A DNA stretch of 64,000 bases, from assembly GCA_964556395.1 (NCBI GenBank), contig CAZKVR010000003.1, forward strand, positions 1-64,000. The letters are read 5' to 3'. Source of the stretch: WJKR01 sp964556395 (GTDB taxonomy: Archaea; Nanobdellota; Nanobdellia; Woesearchaeales; WJKR01). The notes under the pieces are model-generated. The model had not been told where the DNA came from. It searched no databases and was given only the letters and a program-made list of their open reading frames with translations. Below are positions 7,611 through 15,928 of this stretch, piece by piece. Every line of letters begins with the position of its first letter. The first letter of the stretch is position 1. A program made the position numbers and the translations under genes.

Positions 7611-9254
7611 TCACATCTCAGGCATGCCAGGATACTCCTGGCCTGACTGGCCGGACTTCTGCCCGCCCTGAGGTTCGCTGAGGATGACATCATCGATGCG
7701 CAATATCATCACAGCCACCTCGGCGGCGCTGCTCACCGCCTGGGTCTTGATCTTCAAAGGCTCCATGACACCCTGCTTCCACGCATCCATCACCTTACCC
7801 GTGAACACGTTGATGCCAGCCCAGCGACGCTCATTATCATGAGCCGCCTTGAGATCCGTGATGACATCGATAGGGTCGAGGCCAGCGTTCTCAGCCAACG
7901 TACGAGGGACGACCTCCATGGCGTCGGCGAAAGCCCGCACCGCGAGCTGGACACGACCCGACAAGCCGTCGGCGTACTGGCGAAGGTGCCTGGCGAGCTC
8001 GACCTCGGAAGCGCCCGCACCCGCGACGACGAACTGCAAACGCAAAGCTGCGGCGACGTCACCCAAGGCATCCTCCAACGCCCGCTTCACCTCGTCCACG
8101 ACGTGCTCGGTCCCGCCACGGACGAGGACGGTGACGCTACGCGGGTTGCGACAATCACGGATATAGGTCATCCCCTCGTCACCGACACGAACCTCCTCAA
8201 CCAGGCCGGCCTTGCCGAGGTCCTTCGAAGACAGGTTCTTCAGGTCCGTGATGATGGATGCGCCGGTCGCCTTGGAGAGCTTCTCCATGTCGCTCTTCTT
8301 CACACGCCGCAGGACGTAGACACCCTTCTTGGCGAGGAAGTGCTGCGCCAGGTCGTCGACGCCCTTCTGACAGCACACCACGTTGGCGCCCGTCTTGGTG
8401 ACGCGGTCAACCATCTCCTGGAGCATGCTCTCCTCCATGTCAAGGAACTCCTGCATCTTGGCAGGGTCGGTGATGTTGATCTTAGCGTCCATCTCAGTGC
8501 TCTTCACCTCGAGCGGCGAGTCTATAAGGGCTATACGGGCACCCTCGACCTTGAGCGGCATGGCGCTGTGAACACGCTCCTTGTCAAGGACCACACCTTT
8601 GATGAGCTCGGTCTCCTCGACGCCACCACCCACCTTTGGCTCGAGCTTGATGTCGCTCTTGTCGACGATCATGGAACCGTTGTCCTCGACGGCGACCTGG
8701 CGTAACGCCCGGATAGCGATTTTCGACAACAACTCCTTGTTGTTCTCCGCCCCCTTACCTGTCATGGCAGTCATGGCGATCTTGGAGAGGGAAGCGGTGT
8801 CCTTCGGCGTGACGGGCTCGGCGAGGTCCTTGAGCACCTCCTGCGCCTTGGCGGCGGCGAGCCGGTAACCCTTGGCGATGACGGTCGGGTGTATCTCCTG
8901 GTCGAGGAGCCCTTCAGCGCGTTTGAGGAGCTCGCCCGCGAGGACGACAGCGGTCGTGGTGCCGTCACCCACCTCATCCTCCTGTGTCTGGGCTATCTCG
9001 ACTATCATCTTGGCGGAAGGGTGCTCGATGTTCATCTCCTTCAGGATTGTGACGCCGTCGTTCGTGACAGTCACCTCGTTGGACGAGTCGACGAGCATCT
9101 TATCCATCCCCTTCGGGCCAAGAGTGGTACGGACGGCCTCGCCGACGGCCTTGGCGGCCTGGATGTTGAGGCGTTGGGCGTCACGCCCGGTGTTGCGTTG
9201 GCTGCCCTCGGGCAGGATGTAGACCGGCTGATAGGAAGATCGGTTGTTGTTCAC
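7611..9254 (-). CDS. thsA: Thermosome subunit (group II chaperonin)
   Basis: The 547-residue protein is an archaeal group II chaperonin, assembling into double rings that fold proteins in the cytosol using ATP. Signature stretches are present: TLGPKGMDKMLVD, the ATPase motif GDGTTTAVVLAGELL, and the C-terminal equatorial domain with AGINVFTGKVMDAW. The tail ends in a Gly/Gln-rich segment instead of the usual GGM repeats. The GTG at 9254 is preferred: GGAGGG lies 7-8 bases before it, while the in-frame GTG at 9269 would overlap that ribosome-binding site. The TATA box is about 55 bases upstream. Only one subunit gene is present here, so the ring could be homomeric. Confidence 0.95.
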   Translation of the reverse strand: MNNNRSSYQPVYILPEGSQRNTGRDAQRLNIQAAKAVGEAVRTTLGPKGMDKMLVDSSNEVTVTNDGVTILKEMNIEHPSAKMIVEIAQTQEDEVGDGTTTAVVLAGELLKRAEGLLDQEIHPTVIAKGYRLAAAKAQEVLKDLAEPVTPKDTASLSKIAMTAMTGKGAENNKELLSKIAIRALRQVAVEDNGSMIVDKSDIKLEPKVGGGVEETELIKGVVLDKERVHSAMPLKVEGARIALIDSPLEVKSTEMDAKINITDPAKMQEFLDMEESMLQEMVDRVTKTGANVVCCQKGVDDLAQHFLAKKGVYVLRRVKKSDMEKLSKATGASIITDLKNLSSKDLGKAGLVEEVRVGDEGMTYIRDCRNPRSVTVLVRGGTEHVVDEVKRALEDALGDVAAALRLQFVVAGAGASEVELARHLRQYADGLSGRVQLAVRAFADAMEVVPRTLAENAGLDPIDVITDLKAAHDNERRWAGINVFTGKVMDAWKQGVMEPLKIKTQAVSSAAEVAVMILRIDDVILSEPQGGQKSGQSGQEYPGMPEM

Positions 9255-9304
9255 ACATAATCCCTCCACTGATTTCAGTTCCTGAGAAGGGAGGAACGAG
9301 GACT

Positions 9305-9358
9305 GGTTTTAAAGATTTGCGCCGCGGACGACCAGTGGGACGGCAAAACTATATAAAC
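9305..9358. promoter_or_regulatory. Divergent promoters of thermosome (-) and cmk (+)
   Basis: GGTTTTAAAG at 9305-9314 is the minus-strand TATA for the thermosome gene, leaving a leader with GGAGGG. CTATATAAAC at 9349-9358 is the plus-strand TATA for cmk, ending 22 bases before its ATG. Confidence 0.55.
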
Positions 9359-9379
9359 AAGGTTTTTCGTGACGAGAAC

Positions 9380-9949
9380 ATGATAATCTCTTTTTCAGGC
9401 ACGCCCGGCAGCGGGAAGAGCACGGTCGCGCAGATGGTGGCTGACAGGCTCGGCTACAAGAGGTACTATATCGGCGGCATCCGACGGGAAGCGGCGCGGA
9501 AGCGCGGCATGACCATCGAGGAGTACAACCGGCTCGGAGAGACCGACCCGAGCACCGACGAAGAGGTCGACGAGTACCAACAGAAGCTAGGCGAGGAAGA
9601 GGACGACTTCGTCATCGAAGGTCGGACGTCATTCCACTTCATACCGCACTCGTTCAAGGTCTACCTCGACGTCGACCTCCACGAAGCGGCGAAGAGGATA
9701 CACCACGACGAGAACAAAGGTGAAGGCCGGAACGAGCGCACCTTCGCCACCGTCGAGGAGACGGAGGAGAACCTCAAGGAACGCATCGCCTCGGACCGGA
9801 AACGCTACAAGGAGTACTACGGCCTCGACTGCTTCGACAAGGACAACTACGACGCGGTCATCGACACGACGAACATCACTCCTGAGGAAGCGGCGGAGAA
9901 GGTCCTCGAGGCCGTTGAGCACCACGAACGCGTGCACACGAATATTTAA
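9380..9949 (+). CDS. cmk: Cytidylate kinase (archaeal Cmk)
   Basis: It phosphorylates CMP/dCMP with ATP in pyrimidine nucleotide salvage. The 189-residue protein opens with the P-loop SGTPGSGKST at residues 6-15 and continues with YIGGIRREAARKRG, EVDEYQQKLG and VIEGRTSFHF, matching the short archaeal Cmk family (about 190 residues). The ATG at 9380 is chosen over upstream in-frame codons because it gives the usual N-terminus directly before the first strand and sits about 27 bases after the TATA centre. Residues 105-125 form an expected charged lid region (DENKGEGRNERTF). Confidence 0.9.
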   Translation: MIISFSGTPGSGKSTVAQMVADRLGYKRYYIGGIRREAARKRGMTIEEYNRLGETDPSTDEEVDEYQQKLGEEEDDFVIEGRTSFHFIPHSFKVYLDVDLHEAAKRIHHDENKGEGRNERTFATVEETEENLKERIASDRKRYKEYYGLDCFDKDNYDAVIDTTNITPEEAAEKVLEAVEHHERVHTNI

Positions 9950-9988
9950 ATAAGACCCTTCACCTCCTTGGGCGGTGAGGCAACCCAG

Positions 9989-10657
9989 ATGACAAGATAC
10001 GCATCCACGGACGCAGTCAAGGAACTCGGAAGCGACGCAGCCAGCATCAGGCAGAAGACCGTCACCGTCGTCGGACTAGGAGCGCTAGGCTCTGCCGCGG
10101 CGGAAATGCTCGCCAGGATGGGCGTCAACCTCCGCATCATCGACAAGGACCGCATCTACGAGGAAGACCTGGACAAGCTCTCGCTCTTCGCCAGCGAGCA
10201 CGCGAACAAGTTCAAGGCGAAAGAGGCCAAGAAGCTCCTGGAAGACATCAACCCAGACATCAAGGTCAAAGCATTCCACGAGGAGCTCGTCGAGAACAAC
10301 GCGTTCCTCGTCGACGCCGACGTCATCATCGAGTGCAGCCACAACGAGAAGACAACGATTCTCGTCGACGACGCCCGTAAGGAGACGCCGCTCGTCTACA
10401 CCCGGGCGGCTGGAGCGGAAGGAGGAGTCCTCGTACTGGACGACACCAAATTCTCGGAGGTCAGGGGATTCCTCGAGAAGCACGCGCCAGAAGCCGAGGA
10501 CGGCAACGTCCTACCCACCACCGTCAAGTTGACGGCAGCCCTCGCGGTGAACAAGGCGCTCAAGGTCCTGACAGGGCAGCGCCACGAGAAGAACCTCCTC
10601 AAGGTGAACGGCTGGACGTTCGCCACGGACAAGGTGACGGTGCGCAAGGACCGCTGA
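9989..10657 (+). CDS. ThiF/MoeB-like (E1-like) nucleotide-binding protein, reduced
   Basis: The 222-residue protein has the E1/ThiF Rossmann fold: VVGLGALGSAAAEMLARMG near residues 28-46, then IIDKDRIYEEDLDKLSLF where E1 enzymes have D-x-V-x-x-S-N-L. The usual Arg finger (NLxRQ) is not recognisable, no CxxC zinc pair is visible and no catalytic Cys is obvious. It may therefore bind nucleotide without full adenylating or transfer activity. The ATG at 9989 follows GGTGAGG and a TATA box (TATTTAAATAAG, about 9943-9954) that overlaps the end of cmk. Its substrate is unknown; candidates are ThiS/MoaD/SAMP-type proteins. Confidence 0.7.
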   Translation: MTRYASTDAVKELGSDAASIRQKTVTVVGLGALGSAAAEMLARMGVNLRIIDKDRIYEEDLDKLSLFASEHANKFKAKEAKKLLEDINPDIKVKAFHEELVENNAFLVDADVIIECSHNEKTTILVDDARKETPLVYTRAAGAEGGVLVLDDTKFSEVRGFLEKHAPEAEDGNVLPTTVKLTAALAVNKALKVLTGQRHEKNLLKVNGWTFATDKVTVRKDR

Positions 10658-10702
10658 GGAACGGCAACCTTTTTAAACCAGCCATTGCCACTCACACACC
10701 TC

Positions 10703-11758
10703 ATGAGCATCCCCTCAGAACAACTCGACAGGTTCCGCAAAGCGCTGGACGAGTCCACGAGACCGCTCTTCTTCTTCGACGGGGACGCCGACGGCATCAC
10801 GTCGTACGCATTGCTGTACAAGTACAAGAAAGACGGCAAGGGAGTGATGATCAGCGGCCGGCCAAAGCTCACCGAGGAGTTCACGAGGAAGTACGAGGAG
10901 TACCAGCCAGACGCGGTCTTCATACTGGACCTCGCGCAGATAACGCAAGAGTTCATCGACAACATCCCGGCACCCATCCACTGGCTCGACCACCACGAGC
11001 CTGACCATGACCTCCACCTTCCCAAGCGTATGACGCACTACAACCCGCGGCTCTACGACAAGGAGGACGGCAGGCCGACGGCGTACTGGGCGTACCAGGT
11101 CACCAAGCAAGACCTCTGGATAGCCATGGCCGGTATCGTCGGGGACTACCACTACGACAAGGACCTCGCGGCGCAGTTGCGGAAGGAACACCCCGAACTG
11201 TTGCCGGAAGGCATCGACCACCAAGGGGAAGCCCTGTTCGACTCGCCGCTCGGCACGATCATCAGGGTGCTCAACTTCAACCTCAAAGGACCGGTACGGA
11301 CATGCATGACCGCCGCGAAGATAATCACCAGGATCGAGAAACCGGAAGAGATACTGCACCAGACATCGCCGAAAGGGAAGTACCTGTACAAGCGTTACGA
11401 GCGCGTCATGAAAGCATACAAGCCGCTGTATGAGCAAGCGTCTGCGGCGGTCAAGGAGGATGAGGAAACACTCGTGTTCATCTACGGCCACGACCAATAC
11501 TCATTCAGCGGTGAGCTGGCCAACGAGCTCAAGTACCGCAACAAGGACAAGGCCATCGTCATCGGACGCAAGCACGACGGCAAGGTCATCATGAGCCTCC
11601 GGTCGGAGCACAAGGAAGTCATCGGCCCGCTCAAGAAAGCCCTGGCAGACGTGGACGGCTACGGCGGCGGACACCCCAAGGCGTGCGGCGCGGTGGTCGA
11701 CGAAAACTCGTTCGACACGTTCATCGAAACGTTCAAGCGCAAGTACGAGAGCCAATAA
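10703..11758 (+). CDS. DHH-family phosphoesterase (RecJ-like)
   Basis: The 351-residue protein has the DHH superfamily motifs in order: FDGDADG (motif I, residues about 27-33), FILDLAQ (motif II), WLDHHEP (motif III, DHH), GDYHYD (motif IV), and a C-terminal DHHA1 domain with GYGGGHPKACGA. Metal-dependent removal of nucleotides from single-stranded nucleic acid is the family activity. Archaeal relatives include the GINS-associated nuclease and oligoribonucleases; the sequence alone does not separate them. The TATA box CTTTTTAAAC (10669-10678) ends 25 bases before the ATG, so the mRNA is probably leaderless. Confidence 0.85.
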   Translation: MSIPSEQLDRFRKALDESTRPLFFFDGDADGITSYALLYKYKKDGKGVMISGRPKLTEEFTRKYEEYQPDAVFILDLAQITQEFIDNIPAPIHWLDHHEPDHDLHLPKRMTHYNPRLYDKEDGRPTAYWAYQVTKQDLWIAMAGIVGDYHYDKDLAAQLRKEHPELLPEGIDHQGEALFDSPLGTIIRVLNFNLKGPVRTCMTAAKIITRIEKPEEILHQTSPKGKYLYKRYERVMKAYKPLYEQASAAVKEDEETLVFIYGHDQYSFSGELANELKYRNKDKAIVIGRKHDGKVIMSLRSEHKEVIGPLKKALADVDGYGGGHPKACGAVVDENSFDTFIETFKRKYESQ

Positions 11759-11784
11759 CAAAATTCTGGCGACGAGACCGCAAC

Positions 11785-11874
11785 ACATTTAAAGGACGGT
11801 TTTGTCGCCCGCGACGCAGAAAAAAAGGTGTGGGGAGCTAGCAGACACCCTACGATACAGGAGAGTGAAACTCT
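11785..11874 (+). promoter_or_regulatory. ppdK promoter and structured 5' leader
   Basis: The TATA element CACATTTAAAGG (about 11785-11796) lies about 80 bases before the ATG, giving a leader of about 50-55 bases. Two hairpins are visible. GGTGT (11827-11831) pairs with ACACC (11845-11849). AGAGT (11862-11866) pairs with ACTCT (11870-11874) around a GAA loop. The second overlaps the Shine-Dalgarno GGAG (11860-11863) and ends one base before the ATG, so it could limit ribosome access. Confidence 0.5.
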
Positions 11875-14499
11875 ATGAAACACGTATACTTTTTCGGTGC
11901 AGGAAAGACTGAAGGCAAGAAAGAACTGAAGCAAAGCCTCGGCGGCAAAGGCGCCAACCTCGCAGAGATGGCCAACCTCGGCGTCCCAGTCCCGCCAGGA
12001 TTCACGATCAGCACGGAGACCTGCGCAGCCTACTACGACGCGGGCGAACAGCTCCCGGCAGAAGCGCAGAAGGAAATCGACGAGAACCTCGCCAAACTCG
12101 AGGACGCCATGGGCAAGAAGCTCGGCGACGCGGAAGACCCCCTCCTCCTCTCAGTCAGGAGCGGCGCGGCGGTAAGCATGCCCGGCATGATGGACACAGT
12201 CCTCAACCTAGGCCTCAACGACGACATCGTCGCAGGCCTCGCGAAGAAGACCGGCAATGACCGCTTCGCATGGGACGCGTACAGGCGTTTCATACAGATG
12301 TTCGGAGACGTCGTCATGGGCGTCCCACACAGCAAGTTCGAACAAGCCCTCGAGAAAGTCAAGGCGACGAAAGGCGCGGAAGTCGACACCGACCTCGACA
12401 CCGAAGCCCTCAAGGAAGTCGTGGAAGCTTACAAGAAGGTCGTCCGCGACGCCAAGGGCGAGAGCTTCCCCCAAGACAGCAAGGAACAACTCATGCGGTC
12501 CATCGACGCAGTCTTCGGCTCGTGGAACAACGAGCGCGCCATCAACTACCGGCAACTCAACGACATCAAAGGCCTCAAAGGGACGGCAGTGAACGTCCAG
12601 ACCATGGTGTTCGGCAACATGGGCGACACCTCAGGGACAGGCGTGTGCTTCACCAGGAACCCCAGCACGGGCGAAAAGAAGTTCTACGGCGAATACCTCA
12701 TGAACGCGCAAGGAGAGGACGTCGTCGCAGGCATCCGGACGCCCAAAGCCATCAGCACGCTAGAGGACCAGATGCCTGACGTGTACAAGGAACTCGTCGA
12801 GATATACCAGAAGCTGGAAGAGCACTACAAGGACATGCAGGACCTCGAGTTCACCATACAGGAAGGCAAGCTGTACATGCTCCAGACCAGGAACGGGAAG
12901 CGGACAGCCCAAGCAGCGGTGAGGATCGCGGTCGACATGCTCAAGGAAGGGCTCATCGACAAGAAGACCGCAGTCCTCAGGGTAGACCCGCAACAGCTAG
13001 ACCAACTCCTCCATAAGGGACTCGACCCGATTGCACGGAAGGAGCACGACGTCATCGCCACCGGCCTCCCGGCCAGCCCTGGAGCCGCGGTCGGCGTCAT
13101 AGCATTCGACGCGGAACGAGCGGTCGAGATGAAGAACGAAGGCTACAAGGTCGTGCTCGTCCGCAACGAGACGAGCCCGGAAGACATCATGGGCATGGAC
13201 GCCGCGACCGGCATCCTCACCGCCAGGGGCGGCATGACGAGCCACGCCGCCGTCGTCGCCAGAGGCATGGGCAAGTGCTGCGTCTCCGGCTGCGGCGACG
13301 CGAAGATCGACGAGGATGCCCAGACGCTCCAGATCGGAGCGAACAAGTTCACCGAAGGGGACTACCTCACGCTGGACGGCAGTACAGGAGAGATATTTAC
13401 CGGCAAGATCCCGGTCATCGACCCCGACCTGTCAGGCTCGTTCGCAGAGCTCATGGAATGGGCTGACGAGTTCCGAAAGCTCGGCGTCAGGACGAACGCG
13501 GACAACGCGAAGGACGCCGGCGTAGCGCTCAAGTTCGGAGCCGAAGGCATCGGGCTCTGCAGGACGGAGCACATGTTCTTCGAAGGCGACCGCATCAAGG
13601 CTGTCAGGGAGATGATACTCTCGCAAACGCAAGAAGCCAGGAGGAAGGCGCTGATGAAGATCATGCCGTACCAGAAGGAGGACTTCGCCAGCCTGTTCAA
13701 AGCGATGGACGGTATGCCCGTCACGGTCAGGTTGCTCGACCCACCACTCCACGAGTTCGTCCCGCACGAGGACAAGGATATCAAGGAGCTCGCGGAGCGC
13801 ATGGACGTGGATGAGAAGACGGTCCGAAAAACTATCGAGGAGCTGCACGAGACCAACCCCATGCTCGGCCACCGGGGGTGCAGGCTCGGCATCACCTACC
13901 CTGAGATCACGGAGATGCAGGCCACCGCCATCTTCGAGGCGGCCAAAGAGGTCAAGGCGGACGGCGTCGACGTCAAGCCGGAAGTCATGATTCCGCTCGT
14001 GGGCAACGTCAACGAGCTCAAGGACCAGAAGGCCGTCGTAGAGCGGGTCGCCAAGGAAGTCCTCGGAGAGGAACCTGAAGTCAAGTACCTCATCGGCACG
14101 ATGATCGAAGTCCCCAGAGCCGCGCTTACGGCTGACGAGATCGCCGAGGAAGCGGAGTTCTTCAGCTTCGGCACGAACGACCTCACGCAGATGACCCTTG
14201 GCTTCAGCCGGGACGACGTAGGCAAGTTCGTGCCCTCTTTCGTCAAGCAGGGACTGCTCGAGAAAGACCCGTTCCAGGTGCTTGACCAGGACGGCGTCGG
14301 ACAGCTCGTCGACATGGCCGCCAAGAAAGGCCGAAGCGCGAGGAGCAACCTCAAGCTCGGCATCTGCGGCGAGCACGGCGGCGAGCCGGCCAGCGTGGAG
14401 TTCTGCCACAGGACGGGACTGGACTACGTGAGCTGCTCCCCGTTCAGGGTGCCCATCGCGCGTCTCGCGGCGGCGCAGGCAGCCCTCAAAGAGCAATAA
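11875..14499 (+). CDS. ppdK: Pyruvate, phosphate dikinase
   Basis: The enzyme interconverts pyruvate, ATP and Pi with PEP, AMP and PPi. The 874-residue protein is full length, with an ATP-grasp N-terminal domain (about 1-340, GGKGANLAEMANLGVPVPPG), a phosphohistidine domain and a PEP/pyruvate TIM barrel (about 510-874). Catalytic residues can be counted: phosphorylated His457 in GGMTSHAAVVARG and Cys831 in GICGEHGGEP, almost the same positions as in the well-studied clostridial enzyme (455 and 831). It links glycolysis and gluconeogenesis with tpiA at 29205. Translation may be controlled by the leader hairpin described separately. Confidence 0.97.
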   Translation: MKHVYFFGAGKTEGKKELKQSLGGKGANLAEMANLGVPVPPGFTISTETCAAYYDAGEQLPAEAQKEIDENLAKLEDAMGKKLGDAEDPLLLSVRSGAAVSMPGMMDTVLNLGLNDDIVAGLAKKTGNDRFAWDAYRRFIQMFGDVVMGVPHSKFEQALEKVKATKGAEVDTDLDTEALKEVVEAYKKVVRDAKGESFPQDSKEQLMRSIDAVFGSWNNERAINYRQLNDIKGLKGTAVNVQTMVFGNMGDTSGTGVCFTRNPSTGEKKFYGEYLMNAQGEDVVAGIRTPKAISTLEDQMPDVYKELVEIYQKLEEHYKDMQDLEFTIQEGKLYMLQTRNGKRTAQAAVRIAVDMLKEGLIDKKTAVLRVDPQQLDQLLHKGLDPIARKEHDVIATGLPASPGAAVGVIAFDAERAVEMKNEGYKVVLVRNETSPEDIMGMDAATGILTARGGMTSHAAVVARGMGKCCVSGCGDAKIDEDAQTLQIGANKFTEGDYLTLDGSTGEIFTGKIPVIDPDLSGSFAELMEWADEFRKLGVRTNADNAKDAGVALKFGAEGIGLCRTEHMFFEGDRIKAVREMILSQTQEARRKALMKIMPYQKEDFASLFKAMDGMPVTVRLLDPPLHEFVPHEDKDIKELAERMDVDEKTVRKTIEELHETNPMLGHRGCRLGITYPEITEMQATAIFEAAKEVKADGVDVKPEVMIPLVGNVNELKDQKAVVERVAKEVLGEEPEVKYLIGTMIEVPRAALTADEIAEEAEFFSFGTNDLTQMTLGFSRDDVGKFVPSFVKQGLLEKDPFQVLDQDGVGQLVDMAAKKGRSARSNLKLGICGEHGGEPASVEFCHRTGLDYVSCSPFRVPIARLAAAQAALKEQ

Positions 14500-14500
14500 A

Positions 14501-14533
14501 CCATTTTTCCTTTCTTCTTCATTTCTTCTTCCT
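14501..14533 (+). terminator. T-rich terminator after ppdK
   Basis: CCATTTTTCCTTTCTTCTTCATTTCTTCTTCC follows the stop codon at 14499 directly. The repeated T-tracts fit archaeal intrinsic termination. Confidence 0.5.
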
Positions 14534-14589
14534 GACCACCGTCGAGTGAGACACAAAGGTTTTAAACCATCCTTATCATGGGAGGAGGA

Positions 14590-15762
14590 ATGCTCGACAC
14601 CCTTACCTTCGTCGCCATCGCGCTCACGCTCTCGTTCATCCTCAGCGAGTTCTTCTTCAAGATTAAATATCCCCGAGTGATAGGACAGCTCATCACAGGT
14701 GTCATCCTCGGACTGCCGTTCATCAAGGCGTTCGTCACCGGAGACATACAGGCAGACATAGGATTCCTCGCAGACTTGGGCATCATCTTCCTCTTGCTAT
14801 TGACAGGGATGAAGATCGATATCGCCAAGTTCAAGAAGTCCAGCAAGGATACCTTGATACTGGCGTTGTTCAGCGTGCTGTTTCCGTTCGCCATGGGGTT
14901 CACCTTGTTGAAGGCGTTCGACTATCCCACTCTCGCCGCACTCATCTTCGGCGGCGCCATATCCCTCACAGCAGAAGGTACGAAGCTGAAAGTCCTTCTC
15001 GAGATGGGGGCTCTCAACACCAAGTTAGGAGTCATCATGCTCGGCGCGGGCATCCTGGACGACGTGTTCGAAATCATCTTCCTCTCTATCGTGATAGTCC
15101 TGTCGAACCATGACTACTCAGCACTCGCCCTGCTGCCGGTCAAGCTCATCATCTTCGTCATCGTCGTCCTAGCGACGTACAAGGTGTTCCCTAAGATACT
15201 GCGGGCCGTCCAGCGAGAGCATTCCCGTATAGCGACGCTCTCCTTCATCATACTCTTCGGCCTCGTCGTCGCGGTGCTGTCGAACAAGCTAGACCTCGGC
15301 CCCATCATCGGAGCCTTCGTCGCCGGCGTCATCATCAGTCTCGTGGACCGCCGCAAGGTGTCATTCAAGGAGGACGTGCAAGACCTGGAAGAGGTCACGT
15401 TCGCGTTCCTCATACCTTTCTTCTTCATCAACATCGGCATGCACTTCGACGTCACAAGTTTGGCGCAGAACGCCTACTTCGCAATCATCGTCGTGGTGGT
15501 GGCGACGCTGAGCAAGATAGTCGGCGCGGTGTTGGCGACGCCATTCACAAGCCTCAACCTGCGACAGACGCACCTCGTAGGCTGGGGGCTCAACTCGAGA
15601 GGGGCGATCGAACTCATCATCGCGGAAGTGGCTTTGCAGAACAACCTCATCCCTATCGAGATATACTCTGCGCTCGTGTTCATGGCCCTCGTGACGACGC
15701 TGATGTTCCCGTTCGTCATGAAACTCATCATCGGGTATGACAAGAAGATCCTGAACGAGTGA
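14590..15762 (+). CDS. Cation/proton antiporter (CPA2 / KefB-NapA type)
   Basis: The protein of about 390 residues is an integral membrane protein with about 12 predicted helices and the Na+/H+ exchanger domain. Recognisable elements are KYPRVIGQLITGVILG, the discontinuous helix region FGGAISLTAEGTKLKVLLEMG and LGAGILDDVFEIIFLS, where paired Asp (DD) residues mark ion-binding sites of electrogenic antiporters. There is no C-terminal TrkA-N/RCK domain, unlike KefB/C. The ATG at 14590 lies 24 bases after TTTAAA of the TATA box (14559-14568); an ATG at 14578 would be too close. GGGAGGAGG before 14590 could also serve as a ribosome-binding site. Confidence 0.85.
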   Translation: MLDTLTFVAIALTLSFILSEFFFKIKYPRVIGQLITGVILGLPFIKAFVTGDIQADIGFLADLGIIFLLLLTGMKIDIAKFKKSSKDTLILALFSVLFPFAMGFTLLKAFDYPTLAALIFGGAISLTAEGTKLKVLLEMGALNTKLGVIMLGAGILDDVFEIIFLSIVIVLSNHDYSALALLPVKLIIFVIVVLATYKVFPKILRAVQREHSRIATLSFIILFGLVVAVLSNKLDLGPIIGAFVAGVIISLVDRRKVSFKEDVQDLEEVTFAFLIPFFFINIGMHFDVTSLAQNAYFAIIVVVVATLSKIVGAVLATPFTSLNLRQTHLVGWGLNSRGAIELIIAEVALQNNLIPIEIYSALVFMALVTTLMFPFVMKLIIGYDKKILNE

Positions 15763-15768
15763 AGAATG

Positions 15769-15894
15769 TGCGGGGGGAGGGATTCGAACCCTCGGACCCA
15801 CTGAGGGACAGGATGTCCTCCCGGCAAAGGAGAGGCGTCTCCATTCTAATGGGGCTTAAGTCCTGCGCGTTTGACCAGGCTTCGCTACCCCCGC
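15769..15894 (-). tRNA. tRNA-Leu (TAA) with 40-nt intron
   Basis: Acceptor GCGGGGG pairs with CCCCCGC, followed by discriminator A. D-arm GCG/CGC, anticodon stem CAGGA/TCCTG, a long class II variable arm (CCCTCAGTGGG) and T-arm GAGGG/CCCTC are all present. Anticodon TAA lies in loop CTTAAG-A, interrupted after position 37. The gene is 126 nt; the mature tRNA would be 86 nt. Confidence 0.9.
15815..15854 (-). other. Intron of tRNA-Leu(TAA)
   Basis: Forty bases, starting CCCCATTAGA and ending GGAGGAC, lie at the canonical archaeal site between positions 37 and 38. Removal restores a 7-base anticodon loop. The bulge-helix-bulge is only partly paired in my reading (three of four central pairs). 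Confidence 0.7.
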
Positions 15895-15928
15895 GTATCT
15901 TCAAGAAGAACAAGGATGTTTAAAAAGG

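Noticed and set aside
13432..14556. 374-residue open frame on the minus strand
   Set aside because: Antisense to ppdK, including its catalytic Cys region. It is a compositional shadow.
14578..14589. Antiporter start at the ATG at 14578
   Set aside because: It lies about 12 bases from the TATA core, too close for transcription to include it. The ATG at 14590 fits the spacing seen elsewhere.
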